A DNA stretch of 64,000 nucleotides from Heliopora coerulea (Eukaryota > Cnidaria > Anthozoa > Scleralcyonacea > Helioporidae): positions 40,001-104,000 of the forward strand of contig JASJOG010000580.1 in the NCBI GenBank assembly GCA_030142905.1, in the 5' to 3' direction. The stretch's first letter is position 1, and each line of letters starts with the position of its first letter. Below, one piece after another: positions 37,001 to 50,100 of this stretch. The notes below the pieces were generated by a model. It was not told the DNA's origin. It did no database searches and saw only the letters and a list, made by a program, of their open reading frames with translations. Both the position numbers and the translations under genes were made by a program.

Positions 37001-40000
37001 CTAAAGTCCTAAATGCGAATTATACACTTTTTGCACTGAAAACGACGACCAAACAAACCAGGTTCCTACTACTGTATATGTATCCCTTCATTCCTCCTCT
37101 TCGTTGGGAAAAAGGGAGCGTAGCTAATTAGGAACTACGTTAAGAAAATTTCGCGTTTACTGAAACAACCTACCACATTTACCACATTGGGGAAACCCCC
37201 AACACTAACACATTCCCATCTCCTAGAGACCCAACTCTGAAATAATATCAAAGTTCTGTGGTCTGCAAATTTACAAGCCCTGGTTGTCAAGCCTGCTATA
37301 TTGGGAAAACTGTCCGCTGCCTATACACATTAAAGAACAGGCACAAAGCACAACTTTCGAAATACGACCACGTTGACACTTGTGAACACTTTTTATACCT
37401 TCATTCTTTGCAAAATCTACCATCTAGTACGAATGATCATCATGAACCGACAATTATCTAACAATTAAATTTTAACAACTGCGAGGTATTAGATAAAAAA
37501 ATTTCCAAACATTTCAAAACAATTTTAAAATGAATTGTTTTAAAAACTATCGTACTTTTTATGAAATTTAATCAAAGCATTTTTCCTCACATGGGCAAAA
37601 ACAACAATAGAACGTTCAGATTGCACAATGAAAATTCTTATTCTTCGGCTAAACTCGTTTTTTGGTCCGTGCACAAAATTACGCTTGATGATTATTGGTT
37701 GCGGAACGGTCTGATATTTAAAAATATTGGACCGGGAAAATGCGCTTTGAAAGTTAAGGAAAAATAAAAATTGGGAAATTCCGAATGAAATGTACTGGAA
37801 CTCTAATGCTGGCTTGGTTTAAAGCCAGTCTTCTAAACAAACGATGAAACAACATCCCAAGAGAAAAAACCAATTAAAAATGGGAAAGAAAACCAGCAAG
37901 AAGCCATGTAACAAATTACTTATTAACTTTGTTTGCTCGGTCCGTATATGAAAGTAATGAACGAATTTGCATTCGTGGGTTTTGTTTCCAGAAACTCCAC
38001 TCTTTCTTCAAAAATCTCTCGCAAATACACCTTTTGCTGTTCATTACCAGAAAATATACTATCATTGACGCCTACCTCAGACTCATTAACGTAAAAGTAC
38101 ATTCATTTTATTCAATCGACATTCATTTACGTAGATACGCAACCATTTGCATCGAAGGGCATTCTATAGCGCCAACAAACGACCATTAACACCATTCTAC
38201 TGTACATTAGGGATAATAAAATTTCAGTTAGGCAAGATGTTTCCCTTCCGTAATTGAAATTTTCCCCTCGCCCACCGCGCTAAGCGCGGTGTGAGGGTAC
38301 TAATCTCGACGTGCGTGGAGTCCTTTTACACGCGTGGTGACTAGGGAGAAAAATTTTCGCATTGTGTATGTATGTTTCTATATATAACCGAGATGATAAT
38401 GTTTACGATGAATCCAAGAGTGCTCGATACCATATGGGGCAGAGCTTAAATGTAGTGAGATTTCGCTTAAGAGTATATGGTTGCTACTCCGAGTTTCACG
38501 CGGATGCGATCTTCAGGTAACTGAAACAGCGTCGATTCATTGTCTCCTTTTTCTCTGTTCATTGACGTCATGGTTTGCGTGGGTTGGATGACTCATCGCT
38601 ATTGTCCTCGTGTGGCTTGTCTTTGAGATGAGAAATCTGTTCCGGTGTCTGCACTTTGAGACGATCTCCGATCTTTTGTTGAGAAGGTTCTTTAGGTGGT
38701 TTTTTAGGCGTGCTTTCATGATGCAAAGCTTTTCCTCCAGGCAAAGGTTACATCTTTTTGCTCCGCTTGTGTAGGCCGCGGCTCTTTTCACGATCGCCCA
38801 TTTTATATCGAAAGATTGGCTATTTGATTTTAGATCCCATATGTATTTTGATAGTTCAGTCTCATTGGAGTACTTGCTATCTTTGAAGGATTTGATGTGG
38901 TTTCTGTATCGTTCTTTAAAGCTGTTTGCTGTCATTCCTATGTACTGTTTTGTCTCTCCGGTGTCTGTCGTGGTTACGTTGGCTCTATAAACGATGTTGT
39001 CAGTTAAGCAGTTACCTTGGAGCGGGCACTGTTCTTTTCTTCTGCAGTTGCAATTATCTGTTCTCTGAAGCTTTCTATTTTCATATTTATTTAGGATTCG
39101 GGAGTTATGTTTGGTGATCATAGTCTTCATGTTGTCCATGCAGCTGTAGCTAATTTTGACTGTGTTCCGGTTGAAGATTTTGTTCAGAATGCATGACTCA
39201 GGAAAATGCTTGTCAATTAGTTTTAGAAAGTTCTGGCCAATGAACTAAAACAAATAGCAAGTAATCTATCTATCAGCGACAGAATCAAAACAATCACGAA
39301 ACGTGAAGCGTTTATCTCACTCAAGGACCATAAAGATAATTTCCAAAACAACCCATCATGCCGACTCATAAACCCTGCGAAAAGCGAATCTGGAAAGGTC
39401 AGCAAAGTACTGCTAGACAACATCAACCAAGTAATTAGACACCACACCAATGTTAACCAGTGGCGAAACTCCCAAGCAGTAATCGACTGTTACAAAAACA
39501 TAAACGATAAAAACAGACACTCGTTTCTAAGCTTTGACATCGTCGACTTCTACCCATCCATCTCCGAAAACCTCCTGGACAAAGCCATCTCCTGGGCCCG
39601 ACAGCTAACCAGAATCACAGATGACCATGTTGCCATCATCAAACACGCACGAAAATCAGTCCTGTTTAGCGGAAAAAGACCATGGGTTAAGAAAAACAAC
39701 CATAACCTGTTTAATGTTGCAATGGGGAGTTACGACGGCGCCGAGGTATGCGAATTAGTCGGCTTGTTTATTCTCAATGAGCTAACCAGTAAATTTGGGA
39801 AAAACAACGTGGGCCTTTACCGAGACGACGGGCTAGCACTTCTAAAGAACACCACCAGTCGATCAGCTGATAAAACAAGGAAAGAGCTAATCAAGATTTT
39901 CGACCAACTTCGCCTAAAAATCACAGCCCAAACTAATCTGAAGAGCGTAAATTTCCTCGACATCACGTTCAACCTGATGAACGGTGACTACCGACCTTAC

Positions 40001-41087
40001 AGAAAACCAAACGACGACCCACTGTACATCAGCAGCCACTCCAACCATCCCCCATCAATAATCAAACATCTTCCAGCCTCCATCAATTCTCGCATTTCAC
40101 AATTATCATCAAACCAATCAACCTTCGACTCTGCAGCACCTATATACGAAGACGCACTAAGACGTAGCCACTTTAACACCAAACTCCGATATATCTCCGA
40201 CAGCGACAAGACGCCCGAATCTACATCGTCCCAAAAACGTAGACGCAGAAACATTATATGGTTCAACCCACCATATAGCAAGAACATCAGATCAAAAATT
40301 GGCCATAACGTTCTAAAACTAATTGACAAGCATTTTCCTGAGTCATGCATTCTGAACAAAATCTTCAACCGGAACACAGTCAAAATTAGCTACAGCTGCA
40401 TGGACAACATGAAGACTATGATCACCAAACATAACTCCCGAATCCTAAATAAATATGAAAATAGAAAGCTTCAGAGAACAGATAATTGCAACTGCAGAAG
40501 AAAAGAACAGTGCCCGCTCCAAGGTAACTGCTTAACTGACAACATCGTTTATAGAGCCAACGTAACCACGACAGACACCGGAGAGACAAAACAGTACATA
40601 GGAATGACAGCAAACAGCTTTAAAGAACGATACAGAAACCACATCAAATCCTTCAAAGATAGCAAGTACTCCAATGAGACTGAACTATCAAAATACATAT
40701 GGGATCTAAAATCAAATAGCCAATCTTTCGATATAAAATGGGCGATCGTGAAAAGAGCCGCGGCCTACACAAGCGGAGCAAAAAGATGTAACCTTTGCCT
40801 GGAGGAAAAGCTTTGCATCATGAAAGCACGCCTAAAAAACCACCTAAAGAACCTTCTCAACAAAAGATCGGAGATCGTCTCAAAGTGCAGACACCGGAAC
40901 AGATTTCTCATCTCAAAGACAAGCCACACGAGGACAATAGCGATGAGTCATCCAACCCACGCAAACCATGACGTCAATGAACAGAGAAAAAGGAGACAAT
41001 GAATCGACGCTGTTTCAGTTACCTGAAGATCGCATCCGCGTGAAACTCGGAGTAGCAACCATATACTCTTAAGCGAAATCTCACTAT

Positions 41088-41140
<53 letters not shown>

Positions 41141-44100
41141 TATCCATGGATTCCGGTCACTCAAAAATGCCGTGTGCAAGCTTGGGGACTGGTATGTTGT
41201 TGACCAAACCATACTTAGGTACCGTATCGAAGCAAATCGATTTGGTCTCGTTCTTTTTTCCCTTGTATGGATCTCTCGCAAGTTGCTTACATCATTTGAA
41301 TACTGAAACCAGTAAATGATTTAAGACCGGCAAACGAAATGGCTTTCTTGGTGCTTGCGGCTGGTTTCACTTTTGCAGGACATCTTGATCACTGGACAAT
41401 TTATGACTTGAAAGAACAGTTCTAAAACTCAGCTCTTTGGAATATGCATTGGCCAACTGTTCACATTATGGAGCAACGCTTTGACTTGAACAAAGACGTT
41501 ACGGGAACTCGCTCGTTGCCGGGACATTTGCTAAGCGACTGAATGTAAACGATATTCTTCGCTGTAGTTGAATCGATGTTGATTTGTATGAATGGAGACT
41601 TTTCACGTTCTAGTAATCACTTACCTGAGCTACACAATCGCAGGTACGTCTGAATCGAGTAGCTGAAACACGCTGAAAAACTACTTATCGCTGTAGATCA
41701 TACTATCCTTCGGCGAAAAATGTTGTCCGCTTCAGACTTTCTCACTTCTCGGGTGGCTTGTGGATAATTACCTTTACCTTGTTCGACCAGTAATGCTTTC
41801 ATCAGGATTTAACACTTCGCAAGAAATTTTGAAAGTATAAAGCCGTGTTCTTTCTGTAAATTCACCGTTGAACTCTTTGTGTTGACGTAACGATGAACGC
41901 TTCGTTGAAAATATGTAAAAGTTGAAGGTTCTTATGCTACGCCATTTTTCTGTTTTACGAAGGTTTTACAGTGGGAAAAAGTACGTCTTTTACTTTCCTC
42001 CACTCCTTCTTTCGACAAAACTTGCAGAAGGTTTGCTTGTCGTATTTTGTTGTATGTTTTGTATTTTCCGATTTTCGGTCAGCAATAAAAATGCAAAACT
42101 CTCATGTTTTCTTTGTTTATTTCATCGGTTTCGTAATTCGTTTCATCTTCGTTATCAAGGTATTTTACCCCCCGATGAACACTTAGCATAAATCTTCATC
42201 ATAGCACTTCTACTAGAAATTTTTAATTAACTTTAAGACAATGTAGGATTTATCCATTTTTTTAATACAAAAAATATCAAATTTTTTTTTTTTCAATCAT
42301 AAGCTATCCGTAATGCTGGTATCCAACCGGTAACCTATGAGAATGCTCTGCTTTTAAGACGGAAAGTGTTGCCATCAACTAAAATGTCTTTCTTCAAAGT
42401 GGGAAAAAGTGATAAGTTTTATCCAAAAACGACACGAAATATGTAAAGATCGCAAACTAATACAGGGCCTTAATACAAACATCCATTGTATAGCAGTAGA
42501 ATTGTCAGGATGGATCCCATTATTTACAAAACTGTTAAAGGTTATTCTCTCCAAACGTTTTGTTATAATAAAACAGAGTCAAACTTTTAAACGTAAATAT
42601 GACGACGAACAGTTTAAATATAAAACAATTTCCAGTTTGGGTTGTTAATATTCGTGTGCAAATGTTGTATTTTTCTTATATTGCATACCCTCTTCCAGTT
42701 ATAGTAAGGGGGATTTGTCTTTTTGACAATTTTGAAAAATTATTAATGTTACTTGGACTCTCGAGAAATATATTGGAAGGGTGGGCGAAGGGTTGTTGCG
42801 TGCACGTATTTCTAGCATTATCCCTAATGTTTAGTACAATGGTGTTAATGGTCGTCTGTTGGCGCTATAGAATGCCCTGATGCAAATGGTTGCATATCAA
42901 CGTAAATGAATGTCGATTGAATAAAATGAATGTATTTTTGCGTTAATGAGTTTGAGGTAGGCGTTAACGATAGTATATTTTATGGTAATGAACAGCAAAA
43001 GGTGTACTTTTCTGCATAGACCTCGGTCCGTGAATAGAATAAATTATGACTTCCACGGGTAGTAAAGAATAAATTAAGACTTCCAAGGGTAACACGAAAC
43101 TGGGGTAAATATAAGGTTAGCTATCATGCAATATCGGATTGAAATTTCTTAGATGATAAAATAAAAACATATGATACTTTTAGTAGATTCAAGTTAAATT
43201 CTTTTAATTGTAATTATTAGTTCTCTTTTATGATCATATCTATATATTTTTATATATTTACTTGAGCTTGCCATACGAAACAAATTTGTAGTAAATCTTT
43301 ATGAAGTAACCCAAGTTTACCTTGTCTTGCTATTATATATTTACTTATATATTTATGTTTTCTTTTGTAATTGTAATCGCTATTGCATTCGAATTTTAAT
43401 TATTTGTGTCAGAATCTTTCTTAAAATCACGTTCAGTGAGAAAGTTTTCCTGACCTTAAATAACGATTATACTCATTCAATTAAATTTTCCCCGATTGAC
43501 GACGAGAGGTCTACTTTTTACTTTGGCTAGCATCAAACAATTTCCCTCGTCAAGGATGACCTCTCTTCGTGAAAGTGTTAATAAGTATTCAGAATATGGC
43601 AGTTTGCCCGCTACGAGACTAAACTGGTCTTGCAAATCGGATATAATCCAGAGTTCAGGGACGACGTAAAACCAACAAAGCTTGGCATTCTTGATCATCA
43701 TCGTGATACCCTCTTTAGGCTCACTGAAGTGCAGTGTACAGTCCTTACAGACAGCTCTCTGTGAAGTTCGTATGTGTGAAAGCTTTGAAAGATTGCATGG
43801 TGAATATCAATATCAGTATTTCTTTAACATGAGGAGTACACCACTTCTTACTAAAACTGACAGCTTTCGACCTGTTAAACCAAAATTAAACTATTGTCTG
43901 ATAATTTGCCGACTTAACAAGTTGAAACTCGCAATTTTAGTAACATATTTCTCGACTGTGTTGCAAGCCTTTTGTCATGACTCGGAGTATTAGCCAGACA
44001 TTCAAACTCTGAGATCTTACAACTATAGGTATATTATAAACTACAGTAATTTTGACACAGAATATTTCAATGTGATGTGTAAAACATGAGCATAATCTGA

Positions 44101-47100
44101 TGTTAAAGCATCATGAAAATTACTGCAAAAACGAGACAAGTACGTGTTTTATACTTTTTGACTAGTAGAGGGACCTCTCCATTTACATGTGTTTTCACAA
44201 GTAAAACTGACCTCCGGACCGAAGCTTCTAGTACTGTATGTATGCTTGAACTTGTTTATTATTGCGAAGACCTTTACAGTACAGTAGTTGACAGAGTCAT
44301 AAATTGATAGTCCTGGGAGTTTTTTGAACGGCTTAAAAAACGAAACGTTTTATACGCTAATTCCTTACGTAAGTTTGGCAATTTCTGTTTTCTAAGGCTA
44401 AAAATATTGAGGAAAACTTGAAGAGAAATTCAGGATAAAGTCACACGTGTCTTTATCACACATAAAGACACGACACGATTATGATTTTCTTTTGTATTTT
44501 CCTCATGAATTCTTGATGAGTTTTTTAAGTCTAATTAAAGGAGCCTAAAAACAAGAAATACATGTACATGCATTGTAAAACTGGTTTTCATTTATTAGAT
44601 TGTACTAATTAAAGTCAATTGATCTGGTAAATCAATAGTACATACAAACCCTGCATTTCTGTTATTTTGCTGGGTTCTTTTGCTATTTTTGATATAATGT
44701 TAAAATATGTGCTGCAAACACGAGCTTACGAAGTAGATGAGCATGCCATCAGAGATGGCATTTCATACCGAGCCACCCGTGAGCCCATTAATGACCAAGC
44801 TCATTTTCCTGACGTTTTTCACAATGTTAAAGTGTCAAGAATCCCTGTTGACCATTATCACAAAATTTCGATATGTTAGTGATCCAAGCCATACATCCGA
44901 TACTATAGGACCCCATGTATTTTACAGTTATTTAAAGCAAATTACTGAACAACTCATGGCTTGATATAAAGTGAACTTTTTATATTAAATCGTTACAAAA
45001 CTGACAATTCATGTTATGATATCAACTAAGTTTTCTTTCTTTGACTTTTTCTTTTCATTCACACCGATATTTAACCTTATATAAAGCTGACAGTCACAGA
45101 CCCTGATCCAAGAACGTAAAATAAAGCTGATTGTGGATCTAATATCTTACTTCCGATGAGACTGCTCCTTAAACTATACAATATACCCTGCATTGTAGAA
45201 AGACAGTATGACCACTGACAATACTACACCAAGCACATAACCATGCTAGGTTTTTGGATGACTGTAATGTAAAAGATACGTTTTTACTTACCTTTTTACT
45301 GTAAATGCAAGCAGAACCTTGAATAAGTAAAGCAGCTTCAGCAAAATTCATTAGAGTTTGACCACCATCAAATGAAATTTTAATCTGTTCCATCTGTGAT
45401 ATATAAAATGAAATTTATCAAAACTATATCTCAAGGAATATTTGCATACAAGGATAAATTCAAGGAATATTTAGCATTTACACTCAGTCACATGAAATGA
45501 AATTTATGTTTGATAAATATGTCAGAATCTTATATTTTAAGAACCAACCAGGATCACTTGCAAAAAAATGCAATTCTAGGGTCTCCGTGTGGGAATCAAA
45601 CTCACAACCCTCCAAATCTTGTGCAGCACTCTGCCACCTCAGCTACGACAGTTGTTGCCAAGAGCTTGGCAAAGAGTTCAGTGCTACACTGTACATTTGA
45701 AGGGTAGCAGGTTCAATTCCTACCTGATGGCCACAGAACTGGAAATGCTGTCATGTGTTCTGCCAACATATTACTGATACTATTATATTTTGCTCATTAC
45801 AAGTATGTTTACTCATGGCTTACTGTAAGTACTTAAACTAATGGTATTTCCAACAATAATGCAGCTTTAATTAATCTAATTTAATTTACATGTAACCAAT
45901 CCAGCACTTACTGCTAGTTCCTTTTCTGTTATTACTGGTCAAATTGGGATTGTAGTCATTCTTTGAGGAGAACTACATGTAGTCTCCTGAATAAAACCTT
46001 AAACTATCAGTTGTGTGCATTTGTTCTTTGCTTACATCAACTTTTTTTGTGACTGGTTCCATCAAATATAAATGCTATATTTTACTAGGTAAAAAAACCA
46101 AAATAGAAACTGAAACTTATATTGTACCATGGTTCAAATTAAATGTCATGACATCAAAAGCAAATTTCCAGCCAAACTTTTCCATCCAACACAGGCAGTT
46201 TGTACCCTGAATGGCTTGTACTATATGAACTAAACTTCATTTGTTTTGCTGCAATGTTGAAAAGTTTGGTGTTTGAGTTACAGCACAAAGATAATTTTCT
46301 TTATTGACAGGAAAACAGGGAAAATACATTTCAGGACAAAACCTGAATCTTCTTATAACGCAAGAAATTTAATTGTTGGAAACTGCCGTGACCAATTAAT
46401 AAGAATTCTAATGTTTCGAGCAAAGGACATTCGTCAGAGAGTGAAATGTGTTCTGAAACAGGAATAGCAACTAGATTAGTTTTTATACAAAATGGAGTCA
46501 TGCGACAGGTTTGCCAAACATCATTCCATAAGAAATGTTGTTGACAAGCCTACGGCTAGACATTTCAATAGCGCTAATCCTTCTAGTTTGGACATGAAAA
46601 TCTGTGTCATCTCATCCACCTCCAGTGGCAATGATAGTCGCAAGAGGTAAAAAAATGCCGTCTCATTTTCCATTGAGATCTCCAGTGGTTTCACTCAATG
46701 CCGGTTTGGTAATCATGGTTAAAAATAGAAAATAACTTCCTTATCATTACCTAATTGTTGAATTATTTATTTTTGTTTCTCACATTTCATTGGCTAACTT
46801 TTTTTGCTATGACTCCATTTCGTATAAAAGTTGGTCAACTTGCTATTCCTGTTTCAACACGTTTCATTCTTATGAATAGCCTTTGCTCTAAACATTAGAA
46901 TTCTTATCGATCAGTCATGACAGTTACCAACTTACGTCATTTAACCACTGCTGTAGGAAGTTGTCCAAGGTAAGGTGAGCTGGCCGAGCGCCAAAGGCAC
47001 AAGAACTCTCTAGGGCAGGGGTGTCCAACCTTTTTGTGTGAGGGGCCATATTTCCATTTTTTCCCAGAAGGAAGGCTGCACAGTAAATGTGGGCAAGACA

Positions 47101-50100
47101 AGCCGATGAGATGGATAAGCCATGATTCTATTTAGAGTTTAGCTAAACTACCATACTAAAGAAAGTATAATCATACAGTTATATACAGTACTGCTCAGAA
47201 ATAACCTAACAATAACCGCGTGCAAGACGCGGTCATTTTGCGGCTCGGCTGCGGTCACCTTGCGGTTCACCTGCGGTCACTTTGCGGCTCGGCTGCGGTC
47301 ATCTTGCGGCTCGGCTGCGGTTGCCTTTGCGGTCAATCAAAACCGCGTCTCACGAGACGCAGAAGTCGGGACTCGATCGGTGACATACGCTATTTTCCGA
47401 AGTCATGAGTCATTTACGGTAACTTCAAACGTGGTGACTACGGTAACTGTGTTCTGTGTTGCAAATGGGAAAACTTTCGGAATTCGCTAGGAATCGAATT
47501 GTTTCTCTGAAGTCTTCTGGTACATCGATCACTAAGATTAGGAATATTCTCGAAGAAGAAGGAATAAAAACATCGCGACCAGCTATAAGTCTGTTCCTTT
47601 CACGGTATGAACGAAGTGGCAGTTTTAGCTGATGTCAAACGTAGCGGAAGAAAGCCGATCTTAAGTGGCCGTGAAAGAGATTTTATCGATGATAAAATGA
47701 GAAATAACGACGAGTTGACATCGTCCGAATTAAAACACCTTTTGAGCGACAAGATAGGTGTAAATGTCTCAAGTTCCACCGTTCGACGTGTTAGACAAAA
47801 CTTAGGGTGGAGGCGTGAGAAGGCAACATATTGCCAGCTCATTCGGGAACCCAACAAGATAAAACGGTTGTCCTTTTGTTGATTTCCTTGTTTTAAGTCG
47901 TATTTTACGATGGTTGACCATCCATGCGGTATAGAACAAAGACTGATTTATCGCTTGCTTGGCTAAAAAACGAATGAGTCATGTCATATCGACTATTTTG
48001 AAATCCCACTGAGGTTAATTAACATACATGCAAATATTGCTCGCTGAGAAGCGGCTGCGGACCAAAAGCTCACTTCTGGTTATTTTTTAATCTTTTTCCT
48101 ATTTAAACGTCGAAAGATATAGCTGATTCTGTCTTTAAGCGTACTTTGCTAAGTAGTTTGCTACGTGCTGTTGACGATGGTTTGGAATCTCGTCTTGGTA
48201 ACACGTATGACAAATTGAGTTTCACCGTTAATACCTGACTACCCTGAGATTTTACGATTATCTGGACTAAAATTCTTTCTTTTAAACGTTACATAGAGTA
48301 TTTCTGTACTGCAAACGAGTCAGTCATGCCTTTAAAACTATTTTGAGATTCCGCCAAGGGAATCATTGTCAAGCTGTAGAATAGTTTATGAATCGCTAAA
48401 CGTCGTATAGCGACTCATTACGAGATTCAGCGATGGCTGTGCGTTCCACCCGCCCGCAGACGCAGGAGAGACGCACATTGGACGCAGTATGGACGCAAAC
48501 CGCACGCAGGACGGACGCAAAATGGACGCAGGACGGACGCAAACCGCACGCAGGACGGACGCAGACGCACTGTTAGGTTATTTCTAAGCAGTACTGTAGT
48601 ATCTACTGTACTATACTGATCATGTTGTATTACTGCAGTGTACACTGTACAATGGCTTGATTAGCATTTTAGTCAGATATCTGGCCATCTTTGTTTTGAT
48701 ATGTATTTTGAGCTGGGACTAGGCACTAGCTGGCAGGCCAGATATATTCCCTTGGTAGGCTTGACTCTGGCCGCGGGCCGTATGTTGGACACCCCTGCTC
48801 AAGGGGGTATGGGGGCATGATCCCCTGGGAAATTTTGGATTTTCATAAGTGCTTAAATGCGATTTCCTGCATTTTGAGGGCGGTTTCACCTCAAAATATT
48901 ACGATCAAAAGCAACATAATTTTACTCAATCTTCAACTGTTTTCGACAATATCTTACCAATTTCCTAAACATGCTGCCAGTGCAAACTGGTGTATCTATA
49001 AAGCTATAAATGAATGAGACGTAACACGTCTCCGCAATTTACTTTAAATCTAGATGCACTAAATTTATTTTAGGGTAATTCTGGTTAAAATTAAGCTATA
49101 TCCATTTTCTAGTTCTTTCATCTTTTTAGTTAGTATTATTGCAAAGAAACTACTTGACAGAAAGCATTTACTTTTGTCTTTTGCAATGGAAAATATTTCT
49201 GGGATTATAATTTGGAGGGTAAGAATGACTAAATATTAAAGAACCTCAGGAATTGTACATCTTGAAATATGTCAGTGCAACTACTCTTTGTAGTCTCTTT
49301 AACTAATGTTTGACGTATAACTAACATTTATCACAATTTTCACAAGAATTAATAAATCAGTGCTTACTAGTAAGCTACAAAACACTTAACTTGCAATGCA
49401 CATGCTTTGATAGCGAATTTTTAGGGAGGCTCGGCCCTCTTATCCTGTAAAATAGAAGGGCACCAGCCCCCCAAGACCCCTGCTTCCTATGGCCATGCAT
49501 AACACTTCCTACACGATATCGTATTTTCACATCATTGACTGAATCTTATTATAGCCTTCTAATGAACGCTTGGTGGAAGACCAGATGTGACAAGAAGTAA
49601 GACTTTGTAGAGAATAAGTGCATTGAAAAAGTGTGCTCAAATACGAGTAAAACAAATAGGCTTTGTCACATTTTGGAAGTTTTTTGTTTCCAGAAAACAA
49701 ATTATATTTTGGATTGAAATTTTGGTTAATTCAAAAATTAGTAAATTTACAGCACATTCAATTCACTAGCAAATTTACATAGTGATCCCTCCAGAAACAT
49801 AACAGTCACTATTTCCATTTTAATCTGTCCTCCAACAAACATACTGTATTACATTTTGCAGTGCTCAAGCTTGGGCTGTTCTAACATGGACTTCATCTGT
49901 TTGCCAGTAAATTCAACCATATTCTACAGGAACATGATTGTATTGTGTTTTGCCAAATATTTTACTACAGCATGTTCAAGATTTTACTATTACCAATAGA
50001 TTTAACTCATTAAGGGGCAAGGGCACACTTTATCATTTTACTCCGGCTAACACCAGACAATTTTTACTCGTCAAAAGGACAAATCTTACCCCTTAATGAG

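Larger units (their letters stand above)
47016..48797. mobile_element. hAT-type DNA transposon with nested Tc1/mariner element
   Basis: Inverted ends CAGGGGTGTCCAAC (47016-47029) and GTTGGACACCCCTG (48784-48797) flanked by CTCTAGGG (47008-47015) and CTCAAGGG (48798-48805), an 8-bp target duplication with one change. hAT own sequence is only about 370 bp; the rest is the nested element at 47186-48596. No hAT transposase. Confidence 0.85.

Noticed and set aside
46273..46467. 64-codon ORF
   Set aside because: Overlaps one arm of a long inverted repeat and is mirrored imperfectly in the other arm; no motif.
48427..48645. Arg/Cys-rich 72-codon ORF
   Set aside because: Translation of the GC-rich subterminal array of the Tc1 element.
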